Shown here: one piece after another, positions 36,665-48,007 of the stretch
How the letters are laid out: each line of letters starts with the position of its first letter
How positions within the stretch are numbered: the stretch's first letter is position 1
Assembly: GCF_021442025.1 (NCBI RefSeq)
Contig: NZ_CP090446.1
Span: 3,162,001 to 3,226,000, forward strand
DNA from: Sphingobacterium sp. SRCM116780
GTDB taxonomy: Bacteria > Bacteroidota > Bacteroidia > Sphingobacteriales > Sphingobacteriaceae
Direction: 5' to 3'
DNA length: 64,000 nucleotides
Program-made: the position numbers and the translations under genes
The notes under the pieces: generated by a model
Seen by the model: the letters and a program-made list of their open reading frames with translations, nothing else
Database searches by the model: none
What the model was told of the DNA's origin: nothing

Positions 36665-36689
36665 CACACCTTCAAGAGAGAAGGTAAAT

Positions 36690-36763
36690 GGTCTGGTAGT
36701 TCAGCTGGTTAGAATACATGCCTGTCACGCATGGGGTCGCGGGTTCGAGTCCCGTCCAGACCG
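36690..36763 (+). tRNA. tRNA-Asp (GTC), copy 1
   Basis: A 74-base cloverleaf. The acceptor stem is GGTCTGG / CCAGACC with discriminator G, the anticodon loop CTGTCAC gives anticodon GTC, and the T arm contains GGTTCGAGTCC. The CCA end is not encoded (CTA follows), so it must be added after processing. Confidence 0.95.
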
Positions 36764-36811
36764 CTAAAAAGAGGTAACCTCAAAACAGTTCTTTAACAAC
36801 ATTTAAAATTT

Positions 36812-36885
36812 GGTCCGGTAGTTCAGCTGGTTAGAATACATGCCTGTCACGCATGGGGTCGCGGGTTCGAGTCCCGTCCGGACCG
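36812..36885 (+). tRNA. tRNA-Asp (GTC), copy 2
   Basis: Same body as copy 1, but the acceptor stem is GGTCCGG / CCGGACC: a U-A to C-G change with both sides altered. CCA is encoded directly after the discriminator (36886-36888). Confidence 0.95.
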
Positions 36886-36914
36886 CCAATTTTAAATATA
36901 ACTTTACATTTTTC

Positions 36915-36988
36915 GGTCTGGTAGTTCAGCTGGTTAGAATACATGCCTGTCACGCATGGGGTCGCGGGTTCGAGTCCCGTCCAGACCG
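36915..36988 (+). tRNA. tRNA-Asp (GTC), copy 3
   Basis: Acceptor stem GGTCTGG / CCAGACC as in copy 1, identical D arm, anticodon arm and T arm. CCA is encoded (36989-36991). Confidence 0.95.
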
Positions 36989-37007
36989 CCAAAAAATAGT
37001 AAAAAAC

Positions 37008-37081
37008 GGTCCGGTAGTTCAGCTGGTTAGAATACATGCCTGTCACGCATGGGGTCGCGGGTTCGAGTCCCGTCCGGACCG
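37008..37081 (+). tRNA. tRNA-Asp (GTC), copy 4
   Basis: Acceptor stem GGTCCGG / CCGGACC as in copy 2. CCA is not encoded (CTG follows). A strong terminator starts 11 bases downstream. Confidence 0.95.
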
Positions 37082-37091
37082 CTGAAATAAG

Positions 37092-37124
37092 AAAGCTTTC
37101 AATGCACATTGAAAGCTTTTTTTG
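37092..37124 (+). terminator. Terminator of the tRNA-Asp cluster
   Basis: AAAGCTTTCAATG (37092-37104) pairs with CATTGAAAGCTTT (37107-37119) around a very tight loop, with a T run that overlaps the end of the right arm and continues. Confidence 0.85.
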
Positions 37125-37398
37125 TTTTATTGATGTTCACTCAAACAACACCATTGGATACCTACAACCTAGGTTAGATTTTAAAATAGCGTTCCTTTAG
37201 TTGAGAAATTCCTTTCAAACTTAATAGCAGTTTTTCTTAAAAAGAATGCGTCTGGAATCAGGCTAATGATCAAGTGTGTGAACTAAAATTAGTGTATGAT
37301 CTGTGCCTTCATTGTTCAATTTGTCTTAAACTTCTTCTCCTATTTCTATTGTCTTCTTCAGGATAAGACACAGTAGCAATTTTTAACCAGCTCTTGCT

Positions 37399-37496
37399 AT
37401 TGGACGTTATTTGTTCGGATATTAGACGGATATTGGACGCATGAGCTTCGGATGTAAGCGTCCAATATCCGTAAGAGATCCGTCCATTATCCAGCT
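37399..37496. repeat. Perfect 15-bp inverted repeat within a cluster of GGATATTGGACG-like words
   Basis: ACGGATATTGGACGC (37426-37440) and its exact complement (37458-37472) flank a 17-base loop. Variants of the same word surround it: TATTGGACG at 37399, GGATATTAGACG just left of the stem, and GATCCGTCCATTATCC on the right in the opposite orientation. No T run follows, and no gene ends here, so a simple terminator role is unlikely. Confidence 0.75.
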
Positions 37497-37767
37497 GATA
37501 TTAAAAGATGATAGCTCATTATATTCGCTATTGTCTTCATCCGTTTCTGACTACTGAATTTACCTTCATCCTTAACTATTACCTTGCAAACAAGCTCAAA
37601 TAATAACCGAATGCAACACGCTAACAGATTGAAACTATTGATTTGGAACAAATGAGCACCTATACATGAGTGTTCACTGTTAGGTATATAAAGGAACAGG
37701 TTAACGCACCTGACCAAAGCAATCCGACATGATTAACTGTGTGTGAACTAGACATTCTCCTGTCCCT

Positions 37768-37998
37768 AGGTAGGGATCAAGTACGGACTAAGCAGGGATA
37801 AAGCGTACATACAGTATTAAAAGTATACCTAAAACGCAGTATCAACGCTCTTACCACGCTCTTACCAGTTCCAAATATCGTGCTCTCTTGAATAACGCTT
37901 TATCTATGCTTATACCCTGTAGTATACCTGCTTAGGGACTGGACCAATCGTGCTTCCATCTTCTGAGTAGTATGAGAGCACTATTAAAAGCTATTTAC
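37768..37998. repeat. Degenerate array with exact 11-bp register and strand switch
   Basis: Fifteen consecutive 11-base blocks fill 37768-37932 without a slip. Plus-strand blocks include AGGTAGGGATC, AAGTACGGACT, AAGCAGGGATA and AAGCGTACATA. The centre has ACGCAGTATCA and two identical ACGCTCTTACC blocks (37845, 37856). From 37889 the same motif appears on the minus strand, which reads AGCGTTATTCA, AGCATAGATAA, TACAGGGTATA and AGCAGGTATAC for successive blocks. Plus-like blocks return in register at 37966 (AGTAGTATGAG) and 37977 (AGCACTATTAA). No coding potential. Confidence 0.7.
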
Positions 37999-38099
37999 TA
38001 AATAACCTGCGTTCAATTCATCAGGTTACTAACCAATTAGCTACATACTGATGAATCGAACGCAGGTTACTAAGCCTTCCAGGTTCTATTTAAAGCTAT

Positions 38100-38102
<3 letters not shown>
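37987..38102. repeat. 22-bp-arm stem-loop flanked by an 11-bp direct repeat
   Basis: The arms (38003-38024 and 38048-38069) begin TAACCTGCGTTC and end GAACGCAGGTTA and pair over 22 bases with one mismatch around a 23-base loop. The direct repeat AAAGCTATTTA occurs at 37987-37997 and 38092-38102, enclosing the stem-loop, and its right copy contains the stop codon of the GH2 gene. CAGGTTACTAA also occurs twice, next to each arm. The layout resembles a small non-autonomous insertion with target duplication, or a terminator-like structure for the GH2 gene. Confidence 0.65.
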
Positions 38103-42483
<4,381 letters not shown>

Positions 42484-43053
42484 GTGAGTAAGATCAGTAA
42501 ATCAAATAAGCTCGATAATGATGAGCAAATCATAGCAGGAATCAAAACTGGGAATAGTATAGCACTTGATACGATCTATCAATTATACTACCCCTCGATT
42601 GAGCATATGATTACTCAGAATAATGGGAGCGAAGATGAGGCAAAGGATATTTTCCAAGAGGCGGTTATTGTTTTATATGACAAGGTCTCCAAGGGAAATT
42701 TTGAATTAAGCAGTAAGCTTAAGACTTATCTTTATTCGATTTGCAGAAGGCTTTGGCTAAAACAGTTAAATCGTGCAGGTTTTGGTTCAAGTGACATCAG
42801 TGGATACGAGGATTCGTTAGTTGATGATGATGATATTGAAAAACATCAGGAGCTTGACAAAAAATTTGATCAAATGGAACAAGCAATGAACCTTATCGGT
42901 GAACCTTGCAAAACCATTCTTCATGATTTTTATATCGAAAACCACTCCATGCAGGATATCTGCGAGAAATTTGGATATACAAATACTGACAATGCCAAAA
43001 CTCAAAAATACAAATGCCTGCAAAGGTTAAAAAAACTGTTTTTCACGCAGTAA
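42484..43053 (+). CDS. RNA polymerase sigma factor, sigma-70 family (ECF-like)
   Basis: A 189-residue sigma factor. Region 2 spans about residues 20-95 (IYQLYYPSIEHMI, DEAKDIFQEAVIVLYDKV, LKTYLYSICRRLWLKQLNR) and region 4 about 125-185 (PCKTILHDFYIENHSMQDICEKFGY, AKTQKYKCLQRLKKLF). The start is GTG, since the first ATG comes only inside region 2. The next gene begins 20 bases after its stop and encodes a membrane protein with an anti-sigma-like N-terminus, so the pair probably forms one regulatory module. Target genes are unknown; self-regulation is common for this class. Confidence 0.9.
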   Translation: MSKISKSNKLDNDEQIIAGIKTGNSIALDTIYQLYYPSIEHMITQNNGSEDEAKDIFQEAVIVLYDKVSKGNFELSSKLKTYLYSICRRLWLKQLNRAGFGSSDISGYEDSLVDDDDIEKHQELDKKFDQMEQAMNLIGEPCKTILHDFYIENHSMQDICEKFGYTNTDNAKTQKYKCLQRLKKLFFTQ

Positions 43054-43073
43054 CTAATTTAGAGTAACAAACA

Positions 43074-44192
43074 ATGAGTATGATGAGTCAACAAGAATTT
43101 TTTGAATTAGCAGATCGCTATCTCAGAGATGAAATGACAAAAGAAGAACGCTTCTCTTTTGAATCTTTCTGTGCAGAAAATCCTTCTTTCTCGGCGCAAC
43201 TAGTACAACACCGTCAATTTCTGAATAATTTAAAGGATACACAGGCACGTATTGATTTTAAACAACAACTTACGCAATCTGCTAAAACCTATCATCAAGC
43301 ATATCAGAAAGCGAAGGTTATACCAATGAAACAAACAAAAATTGTTTCTTTATGGGAAAAGTTGAAGGCGAGTTCTTTAGTGGCAGCAGCAGTTGCAGTA
43401 GTAGCGGTTTTTTCGACATTATGGATGTCTGGTTATTACAAAAATATTGATAAAGCCAATACAGATTATAGTGCTTTAAAACGAGATATGAACAATGTGA
43501 AGAGAAATGTTAATGAACATAACGCTGCACTAAAAAGTATCAATAATAAATCAACAAAAACGAATGAAGCTTCTGCCAGTCAATTTGGAGCTACTGGATT
43601 TATGGTATCGAACAACGGTTATGTGGTTACTAATTATCACGTAGTCAGTGGCGCAGATTCTATTTATCTTCAAAATAACAAAGGAGAATCTTTCAAAGCA
43701 CAAGTGATCCATTCAGATGCGACTAATGATCTAGCGATTTTACTCATCGCAGATGCTAATTTTAAAAAGGGGAAAACACTACCCTATACATTTAAAACTG
43801 GTGCATCTGATTTGGGAGAAGATATCTATACCATTGGTTTCCCTCGTGATGAAGCCGTATATGGTCAAGGGTATTTAAGTTCTGCTACTGGATATGCTGG
43901 TGATACGATTGCTTATCAAATTTCTATTCCTGTCAACCCAGGTAACAGCGGAGGACCTGTAATGGATACAAAAGGAAATGTGATCGGTATTATCAGTGGA
44001 AAACAAAGAGGTATTGATGGAGCTGCTTTTGCCATCAAAACAAAATCTATCTTAAAAGCTTTGGATGAAATACCAGCAGATTCTTTACAAGGTCAAGTGA
44101 AATTGAATAAGAAAAATATGTTATCTGGTTTATCTAGAACCGAACAGATCAAGAGACTACAAGATTATATATACATGGTGAAAGTATATTAA
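43074..44192 (+). CDS. Membrane-anchored trypsin-like protease with anti-sigma-like N-terminus
   Basis: A 372-residue protein in three parts. Residues 1-97 are soluble, and LADRYLRDEMTKEERFSFESF resembles the N-termini of anti-sigma factors. One transmembrane helix is at about 101-121 (AAAVAVVAVFSTLWMSG), followed by a coiled-coil-like linker to ~165. A trypsin/DegP-type protease domain (170-345) has His189 in NYHVVSG, Asp219 in ATNDLAIL and Ser292 in PGNSGGPV. There is no PDZ domain and no N-terminal signal peptide, so the protease should face the periplasm. It directly follows the sigma-factor gene. Confidence 0.85.
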   Translation: MSMMSQQEFFELADRYLRDEMTKEERFSFESFCAENPSFSAQLVQHRQFLNNLKDTQARIDFKQQLTQSAKTYHQAYQKAKVIPMKQTKIVSLWEKLKASSLVAAAVAVVAVFSTLWMSGYYKNIDKANTDYSALKRDMNNVKRNVNEHNAALKSINNKSTKTNEASASQFGATGFMVSNNGYVVTNYHVVSGADSIYLQNNKGESFKAQVIHSDATNDLAILLIADANFKKGKTLPYTFKTGASDLGEDIYTIGFPRDEAVYGQGYLSSATGYAGDTIAYQISIPVNPGNSGGPVMDTKGNVIGIISGKQRGIDGAAFAIKTKSILKALDEIPADSLQGQVKLNKKNMLSGLSRTEQIKRLQDYIYMVKVY

Positions 44193-44209
44193 TCACTAAA
44201 AATATCTTT

Positions 44210-44253
44210 AAATAAGAAAAGGCGTCCAAATATTTGGACGCCTTTTCTTATTT
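44210..44253. terminator. Bidirectional terminator between the protease and peroxiredoxin genes
   Basis: A perfect 44-base palindrome with centre GGCGTCCAAATATTTGGACG. The A-rich and T-rich ends give a T tail on both strands, so it serves both convergent genes. Confidence 0.9.
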
Positions 44254-44292
44254 AAAGATCAGCACATGCTGATGGAATTACATTATTAAATC

Positions 44293-44928
44293 CTACAAAT
44301 TTGGCTGAGGCGTTGTTCTCAAGTAAGGTTTGATTTCTTTAAAACCTTTTGGAAACTTAGCTGGAATATCTTCCGTCTTAATTGCAGGTACGACAATCAC
44401 ATCTTCTCCATGCTTCCAATCTGCAGGTGTAGCAACAGAGTAATCCGCTGTTAACTGCAAGGAATCTATGACACGTAAAATCTCATCAAAATTACGACCA
44501 GTAGAAGCTGGGTACGTTAATGTCAGTTTTACTTTCTTATCAGGACCTATAATAAATACCGATCGAACGGTCGCTGTAGCAGAAGCATTTGGATGAATCA
44601 TATCATACAATTCAGAAATATGCTTGTCTTCATCTGCAATAATTGGGAAATTAACCGTTGTATTCTGTGTTTCATTGATATCTTCAATCCAAGTCAAATG
44701 ATCTTGTAAAGGATCTACACTTAAAGCAATCGCCTTTACTCCTCTTTTGTCAAACTCTGATTTTAGTTTTGATGTACGACCAAGTTCGGTTGTACATACA
44801 GGTGTAAAATCTGATGGGTGAGAGAAAAACACGACCCAACTATCTTGAATATATTGATGGAAATCAATGTCTCCTATTGTTGTTTGCGCTTTAAAATTTG
44901 GCGCTTCATCTCCTAATCTTAAACTCAT
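44293..44928 (-). CDS. 1-Cys peroxiredoxin (Prx6 type)
   Basis: Reduces hydrogen peroxide and organic peroxides. A 211-residue protein with peroxidatic Cys45 in SDFTPVCTTELGR and the rest of the active site, including an Arg in ATVRSVFIIGPD. No resolving cysteine is apparent, which fits the 1-Cys (Prx6) group, as does the extended C-terminal arm with DWKHGEDVIV and KGFKEIKPYLR. The cytoplasmic reductant is unknown; the bacilliredoxin at 55.9 kb is one candidate. It forms a single-gene unit. Confidence 0.93.
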   Translation of the reverse strand: MSLRLGDEAPNFKAQTTIGDIDFHQYIQDSWVVFFSHPSDFTPVCTTELGRTSKLKSEFDKRGVKAIALSVDPLQDHLTWIEDINETQNTTVNFPIIADEDKHISELYDMIHPNASATATVRSVFIIGPDKKVKLTLTYPASTGRNFDEILRVIDSLQLTADYSVATPADWKHGEDVIVVPAIKTEDIPAKFPKGFKEIKPYLRTTPQPNL

Positions 44929-44966
44929 ATTTTACTATTTAGAACTTGTTAAAACAATTTACTCTA

Positions 44967-44974
44967 CAAATATA
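44967..44974 (-). promoter_or_regulatory. Promoter -7 element of the peroxiredoxin gene
   Basis: The minus strand reads TATATTTG, an exact TAnnTTTG match, 38 bases before the start codon. No OxyR-like palindrome was recognised next to it. Confidence 0.5.
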
Positions 44975-45107
44975 GTAGATTTTTAATCAATATAAAACAT
45001 TACCCTGTCTTTTTAAGAAAAGCTTAACATTATTTATTTGTTTTTGCTATGCTTGCATAATAAAAAAATAGTATATTTACTTACAAACCATTACGAATGT
45101 ACATATT

Positions 45108-46247
45108 ATGAATTTTGAACTCAACGAAGAATATAAAATGATTCAGGAAGCCGCAAGGGATTTTGCACAGCAAGAACTCAAACCTGGTGTCATAGAAAGA
45201 GATGAAAAAGCTGTCTTTCCTTATGAACAGATCAAAAAAATGGGTGAATTAGGTTTCATGGGCATGATGGTGGATATCCAATATGGTGGTGCTGGATTGG
45301 ATGCTTTGGCTTATACCATGGTGTTGGAAGAAATTGCCAAAGTCGATGCATCTGCCGCTGTTATTATGTCTGTCAATAATTCCCTTGTTTGTTATGGTTT
45401 GCAGGCATTTGGGACAGAAGAACAAAAATTAAAATATTTGAAACCTTTAGCTTCTGGGGAAAAACTGGGTGCATTTGCACTATCAGAACCTGAAGCGGGA
45501 TCTGATGCAACATCACAACATACGGTTGCAGAAGATAAAGGGGATTATTATCTTCTTAATGGAACGAAAAACTGGATTACGAATGGAGGTAATGCAGATA
45601 TCTACTTGGTTATTGCACAGACACACCCTGAGAAAGCACATCGTGGCATCAATGTATTGATTGTAGAGAAAGGAATGGAGGGATTTACAATTGGTCCTAA
45701 AGAAAATAAATTGGGGATTCGCAGTTCAGACACACACTCCTTAATGTTCTCGGATGTGAAAGTACCAAAAGAAAATCGCATTGGGGAAGATGGATTTGGA
45801 TTTAAGTTTGCCATGAAAACATTAGACGGTGGTCGTATTGGTATTGCGGCACAAGCCTTAGGCATAGCTGCTGGTGCTTATGATCTTGCCTTAGCCTATT
45901 CTAAAGAGCGTAAGACCTTTGGTAAGCCAATTTCGGATCATCAAGCGATCCAATTTAAGTTAGCAGATATGGAGGTTGAAATTGAAGCGGCGAGATTATT
46001 GACTTATAAGGCAGCATGGACAAAAGATCAAGGGCTTCCATACAGTAAGGAAGCGGCTATGGCTAAACTACATGCTTCAGAAGTCGCCATGAAAACCAGT
46101 ATTGAGGCCGTACAGATTCATGGAGGTTACGGATATGTGAAAGAATATCATGTAGAACGATTGATGCGTGATGCAAAAATTACACAGATTTACGAGGGAA
46201 CATCGGAAATACAGCGATTAGTGATTGCGAGAGAGATCTTAAAATAA
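45108..46247 (+). CDS. Acyl-CoA dehydrogenase
   Basis: A 379-residue FAD enzyme that oxidises acyl-CoA in beta-oxidation or branched-chain amino acid breakdown. Motifs are [13 protein letters not shown] and [10 protein letters not shown] in the flavin site, [18 protein letters not shown], and catalytic Glu near residue 363 in [11 protein letters not shown]. That Glu position is that of short/medium-chain and butyryl-CoA dehydrogenases rather than isovaleryl-CoA dehydrogenase. Chain-length preference is not readable. It has no electron-transfer flavoprotein gene beside it and is closed by a terminator. Confidence 0.93.
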   Translation: MNFELNEEYKMIQEAARDFAQQELKPGVIERDEKAVFPYEQIKKMGELGFMGMMVDIQYGGAGLDALAYTMVLEEIAKVDASAAVIMSVNNSLVCYGLQAFGTEEQKLKYLKPLASGEKLGAFALSEPEAGSDATSQHTVAEDKGDYYLLNGTKNWITNGGNADIYLVIAQTHPEKAHRGINVLIVEKGMEGFTIGPKENKLGIRSSDTHSLMFSDVKVPKENRIGEDGFGFKFAMKTLDGGRIGIAAQALGIAAGAYDLALAYSKERKTFGKPISDHQAIQFKLADMEVEIEAARLLTYKAAWTKDQGLPYSKEAAMAKLHASEVAMKTSIEAVQIHGGYGYVKEYHVERLMRDAKITQIYEGTSEIQRLVIAREILK

Positions 46248-46252
46248 TAATA

Positions 46253-46285
46253 CAAAGGGGGACGAATTAAATCATCCCCCTTTTT
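46253..46285 (+). terminator. Terminator after the acyl-CoA dehydrogenase gene
   Basis: AAAGGGGGA and TCCCCCTTT pair around a 12-base AT-rich loop, followed by a T run. Confidence 0.8.
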
Positions 46286-46357
46286 GTTTTTCTCATTTTA
46301 ATACTGCTGTGACTTTATAAATCTTTACAACAGATCAATGTGTTATTCGATGTCTTC

Positions 46358-46756
46358 TTAAGAAAGCTTGTTATCTATCGTCGATAAATAACTGTAATCT
46401 TCAAATGCAAAATTTGATGTTTCTTGCATCACATAATTTAACAGCAATTTCGATTTTAGTAATAAGATTTGTTGCTCCTTCTCATCCAAACTTCTCAATC
46501 CATCGTGCATCAAAACTAAAGCTAAGGGTCTGATCTGCTCTACTTCCAAATCCTCTTTGACATAATTTCTCAATTCTTCATCGGTTACCAATAAAAAATA
46601 ATTTCGGCTTTTCTTAAAAAACTCCTCATATGCTTTATCAAACACAACAGCCGTTGGTTCATCAAAAGCATGATGTTCATCCACAAGCAATCTCAGAAAT
46701 TTCCCCATTTCATTGACCCAATTCAGCAATGAATCCTTTTCAAATCTAATTCCCAT
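46358..46756 (-). CDS. Hypothetical helical protein of the proline operon
   Basis: No family recognised. A 132-residue, mostly helical, acidic protein without signal peptide, transmembrane helix or cysteine. It has several Leu-rich stretches such as MGKFLRLLVDEHHAF, KEQQILLLKSKLLLNYV and DEELRNYVKEDLEVEQ. It begins two bases after the proA stop on the same strand, so it is almost certainly co-transcribed with proB and proA. A structural or regulatory role linked to proline synthesis is possible but unsupported by sequence. Confidence 0.7.
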   Translation of the reverse strand: MGIRFEKDSLLNWVNEMGKFLRLLVDEHHAFDEPTAVVFDKAYEEFFKKSRNYFLLVTDEELRNYVKEDLEVEQIRPLALVLMHDGLRSLDEKEQQILLLKSKLLLNYVMQETSNFAFEDYSYLSTIDNKLS

Positions 46757-46758
46757 AT

Positions 46759-48006
46759 TTATCTTATTTGTCCATTACCGGTTACAAACCATTTTTCAGT
46801 CACTAATTTCTCTAAAGCAAAAGGTCCTCTCGCATGAAGTTTTTGTGTCGAGATACCAATTTCTGCTCCTAATCCAAATTCTCCTCCATCGGTGAATCGC
46901 GTAGAGGCATTTGCGTAAACCGCAGCAGCATCTACTGCATTCATAAATCGTTCCAATTTAATTGGGTCATTGGAGACCATACATTCAGAATGTCGCGATG
47001 AGTGTGTTGCAATATGTGTTAATGCTTGACCCAAACCATTCAGTACTTTAACTGAACATTTCAAATCTAAGAATTCTCGACCGAAGTCAGCCTCTTCTGC
47101 TTTCTGCAAATAGGGATAATGGAGTTGTTGAAGCAATGCATAGCTCTTTTCATCTGCAAAGACTTCTACTTTTGCTGCTACAAAAGGATTTATTATCCCT
47201 TCCAAAAACGGAACAGCAATCTGTTCATCCAATAAAATCGTGTCTAAGGCATTGCAAACGGAAGGACGAGATATCTTAGCATTTGCTACAATGGCAACAG
47301 CTTTATCGATGGACGCGGATTGTTCTACGTAAGTATGGCATACTCCTGCCCCAGTTTCAATAACCGGTACTTTAGCATGGGTACGAACGAAATCAATGAG
47401 GGATTGCGATCCTCTTGGTATAATGATATCCACATACTTGGTTGCCTCCAACAATTCTTGCACAAATCTTCTATCGGTTGGCAATAATTGGACAATATTG
47501 GGGTTTAAGTTATGCTTCAATAATACTCCTTGAATAATTTGGATGAAAATACTGTTGGTATGAAAAGCATCTGTTCCTCCTCTTAGCAAGCAAACATTTC
47601 CAGACCGAATACAAAGGGAAGCCACATCGATGGTCACATTTGGTCTTGACTCATAAATGACTGCCACCACGCCTAAAGGAACAGCTTTCTTCTGCAACAG
47701 TAATCCATTTTCCAGTACTTGTTCTGATAATAACTTACCTGCAGGATCTGCTAATTGCGCTACATCTAAAACACTTCTTGCTAATGTATGGATACGTTCT
47801 TCGTTTAAAACTAAGCGATCTCTTTTGGGATCATCTATATCTAACTGGCTCAAATCCTTTTCATTTTCCACAATGATCGCTTTCCACTGCACGACAATGG
47901 CATCTGCTAAATCTTTTAATAGCGACTCCTTTCTGCTAGAATCGAGTTGATTTATATCTTGGGTAGCTGCTAGAGCTGCTTTTAACTGTTCTGTAATATT
48001 TTCCAT
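46759..48006 (-). CDS. proA: Glutamate-5-semialdehyde dehydrogenase
   Basis: Reduces gamma-glutamyl phosphate with NADPH in proline synthesis. A 415-residue aldehyde-dehydrogenase-fold protein with catalytic Cys in ISRPSVCNALDT, and VIYESRPNVTIDVASL and LRGGTDAFHTN in the cofactor region. The start MENITEQ is chosen because the nine-codon upstream extension would overlap proB, and this ATG lies one base after the proB stop. It acts with ProB, perhaps as a complex that protects the labile intermediate. Confidence 0.95.
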   Translation of the reverse strand: MENITEQLKAALAATQDINQLDSSRKESLLKDLADAIVVQWKAIIVENEKDLSQLDIDDPKRDRLVLNEERIHTLARSVLDVAQLADPAGKLLSEQVLENGLLLQKKAVPLGVVAVIYESRPNVTIDVASLCIRSGNVCLLRGGTDAFHTNSIFIQIIQGVLLKHNLNPNIVQLLPTDRRFVQELLEATKYVDIIIPRGSQSLIDFVRTHAKVPVIETGAGVCHTYVEQSASIDKAVAIVANAKISRPSVCNALDTILLDEQIAVPFLEGIINPFVAAKVEVFADEKSYALLQQLHYPYLQKAEEADFGREFLDLKCSVKVLNGLGQALTHIATHSSRHSECMVSNDPIKLERFMNAVDAAAVYANASTRFTDGGEFGLGAEIGISTQKLHARGPFALEKLVTEKWFVTGNGQIR

Positions 48007-48007
48007 T

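Larger units (their letters stand above)
37125..38099. other. Gene-free, repeat-rich region between the tRNA-Asp cluster and the GH2 gene
   Basis: No credible gene lies in these 975 bases. The region holds three structured elements listed separately: an inverted repeat, an 11-bp-register array and a long stem-loop. A 12-bp direct repeat GTGTGTGAACTA at 37274-37285 and 37739-37750 brackets the first half. The position downstream of tRNA genes, a frequent site of integration, together with the density of repeats suggests remnants of small mobile or repetitive elements, but no transposase or integrase fragment was recognised. Confidence 0.6.

Noticed and set aside
36690..37081. CRISPR-like pattern of four 74-base near-identical repeats with 19-48-base spacers
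   Set aside because: Each repeat folds as tRNA-Asp with anticodon GTC, the repeats are too long for CRISPR, and no cas gene is near.
36831..37109. Open frames of 81-92 residues on both strands across the tRNA genes
   Set aside because: They are translations of the repeated tRNA sequence, a well-known annotation artefact, with no independent gene signal.
37487..37717. A 76-residue open frame on the minus strand in the repeat-rich region
   Set aside because: Cysteine- and leucine-rich, without domain, promoter or homologue that I recognise; the stretch looks non-coding.
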